From: Clostridiaceae bacterium
Lineage (GTDB): Bacteria > Bacillota_A > Clostridia > Clostridiales > Clostridiaceae
NCBI GenBank assembly: GCA_029256485.1
Contig: JAQSXU010000143.1
Span: 1 to 8,096, forward strand
Length of the DNA stretch: 8,096 bases
Direction: 5' to 3'
Below are positions 5,317 to 8,096 of the stretch, piece after piece (within the stretch, counting starts at the first letter, position 1; every line of letters begins with the position of its first letter). A model generated the notes under the pieces. The model had not been told where the DNA came from. It saw only the letters and a list, made by a program, of their open reading frames with translations, and did not search any database. The position numbers and the translations under genes were made by a program.

Positions 5317-7944
5317 ATGTATTTTGATAATATAGATATTTTTAAAATTGAGGATAATGTAGATAACCTAGATAATATATATGCACATACAAATGATAAA
5401 AATCCTAATGAAAAAGAAGAAAAGCTTACAAAGCATGTAAAATGTACTCTTCATTATTTCATTATGCTAGTTAAACAAAAGAACCTAGAAAGCATATTCA
5501 TAAATTTAGAAAAAGTATTTTTTCAGGATAAAAACATAGAATTGATTGTTTTGTGGAAAGAAATGATAATTAATTGTATATGTATGCATGATTTAGGTAA
5601 AATAAATCCTGGCTTTCAATATGATGTAATGAAAAATGAAAAGTATAAACATAATAAGGCACATGATAGCAAGCATTCATTATTAAGTTCATATTTTTAT
5701 ATAAGTTATTTTGATGAAAAAATACAAAGTTCTATATTATCTGAGGAAGATAAAGATTATATAACTTATTTCATGTATATAAATTCTTATATAATATCTA
5801 GGCATCATGGATATTTACAAGATTTTAGAAAGTATAAAGATTCTTATGAAGGGCATGAAAGAGATTCAGAAGAGGAAATAAATGAAGAAAAAGAAAATAA
5901 TTTTCCTGATTTTAAATTTAAAACACTTGAAAAATGTATTTGTGAAGTATTTCTTGAAGATAGCTTTCATGAAATAACAGATAATAAATTAAAGAAAAAT
6001 GACAAATTTAATTTTAATATATATATTTACTCTAAATTATTATTCTCCTTATTAACAGCTTCAGATTACTATGCTACCTCAGAATTTATGGATGGACAAA
6101 AGATAACAGATATTGGGGTGATAACTGAAGATTTAAAGAAAGAATTTAAAAATACTTTTGATAATTATAAAATCACTAAAGCAATAAGGGATTATGAAAA
6201 GAAAACAGTCTTAGATGGGAATTATCAAAATATTAATCAACTGAGAAGTAAAATTACTTTAGAAAGTGAAAAAAATTATTTAAATAATAAAGAAAAAAAT
6301 ATATTTTACCTTGAAGCACCAACTGGTGCTGGTAAAACTATAACTTCTGTAAATCTAGCAAATCTTATGATGAATTCTGACAGTAAAATAAATAAGCTTT
6401 TTTATGTATTCCCATTTAATACTTTAGTAGAGCAGACTGAAAAAGGATTAATGGAGATATTTGAAAATAGTGATGAAATAAAAAAGAACATATCTGTAAT
6501 TAATTCGTTAACACCAATAAAAACAGTAGACGAAAATGAGGATTACAAAGACTTTAAAAGTCAGGAAGACAATAAAAAAATTGATTATAAAAAATCATTA
6601 TTAAATAGAATATTTTTACACTATCCTTTTATCATAACTACCCATGTAAATTTATTTAATTATCTTTTTGGAACCAGTAGAGAAGAGGGGTTTCCATTAA
6701 TTGATATATGTAATTCTGTAATAATTATTGATGAAATACAGAGTTATAAAAATGGAATATGGAAAGAAATAATTAATTTTTTTAATTCATATGCAGATAT
6801 ACTAAATATAAAACTTATTATAATGTCCGCAACTCTTCCGAGATTAAATAAGCTCGTAGAAGGAGAAAATGAAAATTTTGTTTATCTCATAAATAACAGA
6901 AGGCATTATTTTGAAAATCATTTTTTTAGAGACAGAGTAAAATTTGAAATTTTAGATTTGGGCAAAATAGATAAGGACAATAAATACGAAACTGTATTTA
7001 AAATCTTAAGTGATGACATAGAAATAGAAAGTAAGTCTAATGATAAAATCTTAATTGAGTTTATTTTCAAGAAAAATGCTGATAAATTTTTTGATTATAT
7101 TAAAAATGCTGACAATTTTAAAAATACTACTGGACATGAAATTAAAATTATAACTTCAGATGATAATAAAATTGATAGACGAGAAATTATAAATTTGGCT
7201 AAGGAAAAAGATCGTAAGGTTATTATTGTAGCAACTCAAGTTATAGAAGCTGGTGTTGATATTGATATGGATCTAGGATACAAAAATATATCAATATTGG
7301 ATGCAGAAGAACAGTTTATGGGAAGAATAAATAGGTCATGCATTAATACTGGAAGAGTTAAGTTTTTTAAATTAGATTCTTGTGGACTACTTTATCAAAA
7401 TGACGTTAGAAAAGAAAAAAGATTCACTCTCGAGGATGTGAATATACAGGAAATTTTGAGGAATAAGGATTTTGAAAGTTATTATCAAAATATTATATCT
7501 GAAATTGAAATAAGAAAAAAGCGAAAAAATGACAGTGAATATCTATCTTTTATTAAAGATCTTACTAAATTAAATTTTAATAAAATAAAAGACTATATGA
7601 AGCTTATAGATGAAAAAGTTGATCAGAATAAATATACTATATTTCTTTCGCGAGAAATAAAAGGATTGGATGGAAAGAAGATTTATGGTAATGAGATATG
7701 GGAAGAGTATAAGAGTTTATTAATGGATAATAAAATGGATTATGCTAAGAAAAGAGTAGAGCTTTCTAAAGTAAATTCAAAATTAAGTTACTTCATTTAC
7801 AAGGTTAAAAGGATTAGTCAATATAATGATATATTAGGAAATATTTTTTATATTGAGGATGGAGAAGAATATATAGTAAATGGAAGATTTAATAATGAAA
7901 AATTTATTGGAGAAACACCAGACCAAGCTAATTTAATACTATAG
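5317..7944 (+). CDS. cas3: CRISPR-associated HD nuclease/helicase Cas3
   Basis: Cas3 is recruited by target-bound Cascade and unwinds and degrades the DNA with a metal-dependent HD nuclease and a superfamily 2 helicase. The 875 residues carry both. In the HD domain: His40, HD at 91-92, His120, HH at 163-164 and Asp250 in TASDYY. In the helicase: Walker A APTGAGKT at 334-341, DEIQ (motif II) at 472-475, SAT at 504-506, motif V ATQVIEAGVDID at 639-650 and motif VI QFMGRINR at 666-673. All key residues seem present, so the enzyme looks active. Long acidic, Lys/Glu-rich stretches (180-195, 405-425) are probably loops. The start has TTGGAGGAT as ribosome binding site, 23 bp after cas5. An active Cas3 makes it important that the guide match at 734-757 does not license cleavage. 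Confidence 0.95.
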   Translation: MYFDNIDIFKIEDNVDNLDNIYAHTNDKNPNEKEEKLTKHVKCTLHYFIMLVKQKNLESIFINLEKVFFQDKNIELIVLWKEMIINCICMHDLGKINPGFQYDVMKNEKYKHNKAHDSKHSLLSSYFYISYFDEKIQSSILSEEDKDYITYFMYINSYIISRHHGYLQDFRKYKDSYEGHERDSEEEINEEKENNFPDFKFKTLEKCICEVFLEDSFHEITDNKLKKNDKFNFNIYIYSKLLFSLLTASDYYATSEFMDGQKITDIGVITEDLKKEFKNTFDNYKITKAIRDYEKKTVLDGNYQNINQLRSKITLESEKNYLNNKEKNIFYLEAPTGAGKTITSVNLANLMMNSDSKINKLFYVFPFNTLVEQTEKGLMEIFENSDEIKKNISVINSLTPIKTVDENEDYKDFKSQEDNKKIDYKKSLLNRIFLHYPFIITTHVNLFNYLFGTSREEGFPLIDICNSVIIIDEIQSYKNGIWKEIINFFNSYADILNIKLIIMSATLPRLNKLVEGENENFVYLINNRRHYFENHFFRDRVKFEILDLGKIDKDNKYETVFKILSDDIEIESKSNDKILIEFIFKKNADKFFDYIKNADNFKNTTGHEIKIITSDDNKIDRREIINLAKEKDRKVIIVATQVIEAGVDIDMDLGYKNISILDAEEQFMGRINRSCINTGRVKFFKLDSCGLLYQNDVRKEKRFTLEDVNIQEILRNKDFESYYQNIISEIEIRKKRKNDSEYLSFIKDLTKLNFNKIKDYMKLIDEKVDQNKYTIFLSREIKGLDGKKIYGNEIWEEYKSLLMDNKMDYAKKRVELSKVNSKLSYFIYKVKRISQYNDILGNIFYIEDGEEYIVNGRFNNEKFIGETPDQANLIL

Positions 7945-8005
7945 GAAAGTTTTAAATTTTAGAATTAGGCTATCAATTAAATTAATATTGAAAGGGAGCC
8001 ATACT

Positions 8006-8096
8006 ATGAAAATCACAGGCACAATAATAAATTACTATTTCCACTGTAAGCGTCAATGTTGGCTCCATGCCAATAGAATAAATTTAGAAGACAATA
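8006..8096 (+). CDS. cas4: Cas4 adaptation exonuclease (3' partial)
   Basis: Only the first 30 codons are in the window. They read MKITGTIINYYFHCKRQCWL and then HANRINLE, the typical N-terminus of Cas4 (DUF83/RecB-like), in which a cysteine here (Cys14 or Cys18) belongs to the 4Fe-4S cluster. Cas4 trims and selects PAM-bearing prespacers together with Cas1 and Cas2. The ribosome binding site AAAGGGAG at 7991-7998 precedes the ATG. The 61-bp gap after cas3 (7945-8005) is the largest within the operon and shows no terminator, so cas4 is probably co-transcribed. Order cas3-cas4 fits clostridial I-B operons that continue with cas1 and cas2. Confidence 0.85.
   Translation, partial: MKITGTIINYYFHCKRQCWLHANRINLEDN

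Overview
The window is very AT-rich, with clostridial codon use and strong GGAGG-type ribosome binding sites, which points to a Clostridium-like low-GC Firmicute. Most of it (1114 to the right edge) is a subtype I-B CRISPR-Cas operon on the + strand: cas6, cas8b, cas7, cas5, cas3 and the start of cas4. Genes are 0 to 61 bp apart. The usual next genes, cas1, cas2 and the CRISPR array, would lie beyond the right edge. Inside the 3' part of cas8b an in-frame ATG with an ideal Shine-Dalgarno sequence probably makes a separate small subunit, Cas11b.

The left flank (1-520) is unrelated accessory DNA: the C-terminal end of an AlbA/HATPase-type ATP-binding protein and a decayed, internally deleted remnant of an Rpn/PD-(D/E)XK transposase-like nuclease.

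The most interesting part is the AT-rich stretch at 570-960, which looks empty at first. It holds two degenerate copies of the clostridial I-B CRISPR repeat (612-643 and 665-694). They flank a 21-nt pseudo-spacer (644-664), and an extended -10 promoter lies upstream (574-582). The first copy keeps the full repeat 3' end, including the 8-nt crRNA handle ATTTAAAT. The first 17 nt of the pseudo-spacer recur at 737-753 with one difference, at guide position 12. That second copy is preceded by TCA, a known clostridial I-B PAM, and it overlaps -10 promoter elements. Just downstream, a 46-codon ORF (816-956) with GTG start and a GGGGG Shine-Dalgarno encodes a small hydrophobic and strongly basic protein.

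This arrangement matches CreTA, in which a crRNA-like antitoxin RNA directs Cascade to repress a toxin promoter and so makes the cell dependent on its cas genes. It also matches the related CreR type of guide that represses cas expression. My reading is that Cas6 (1114) processes the guide, the complex of Cas8b, Cas11b, Cas7 and Cas5 carries it to 734-757, and the short partial match gives repression rather than Cas3-driven cleavage. The guide, PAM and target geometry is visible in the sequence; the toxin role and the repression are inference.
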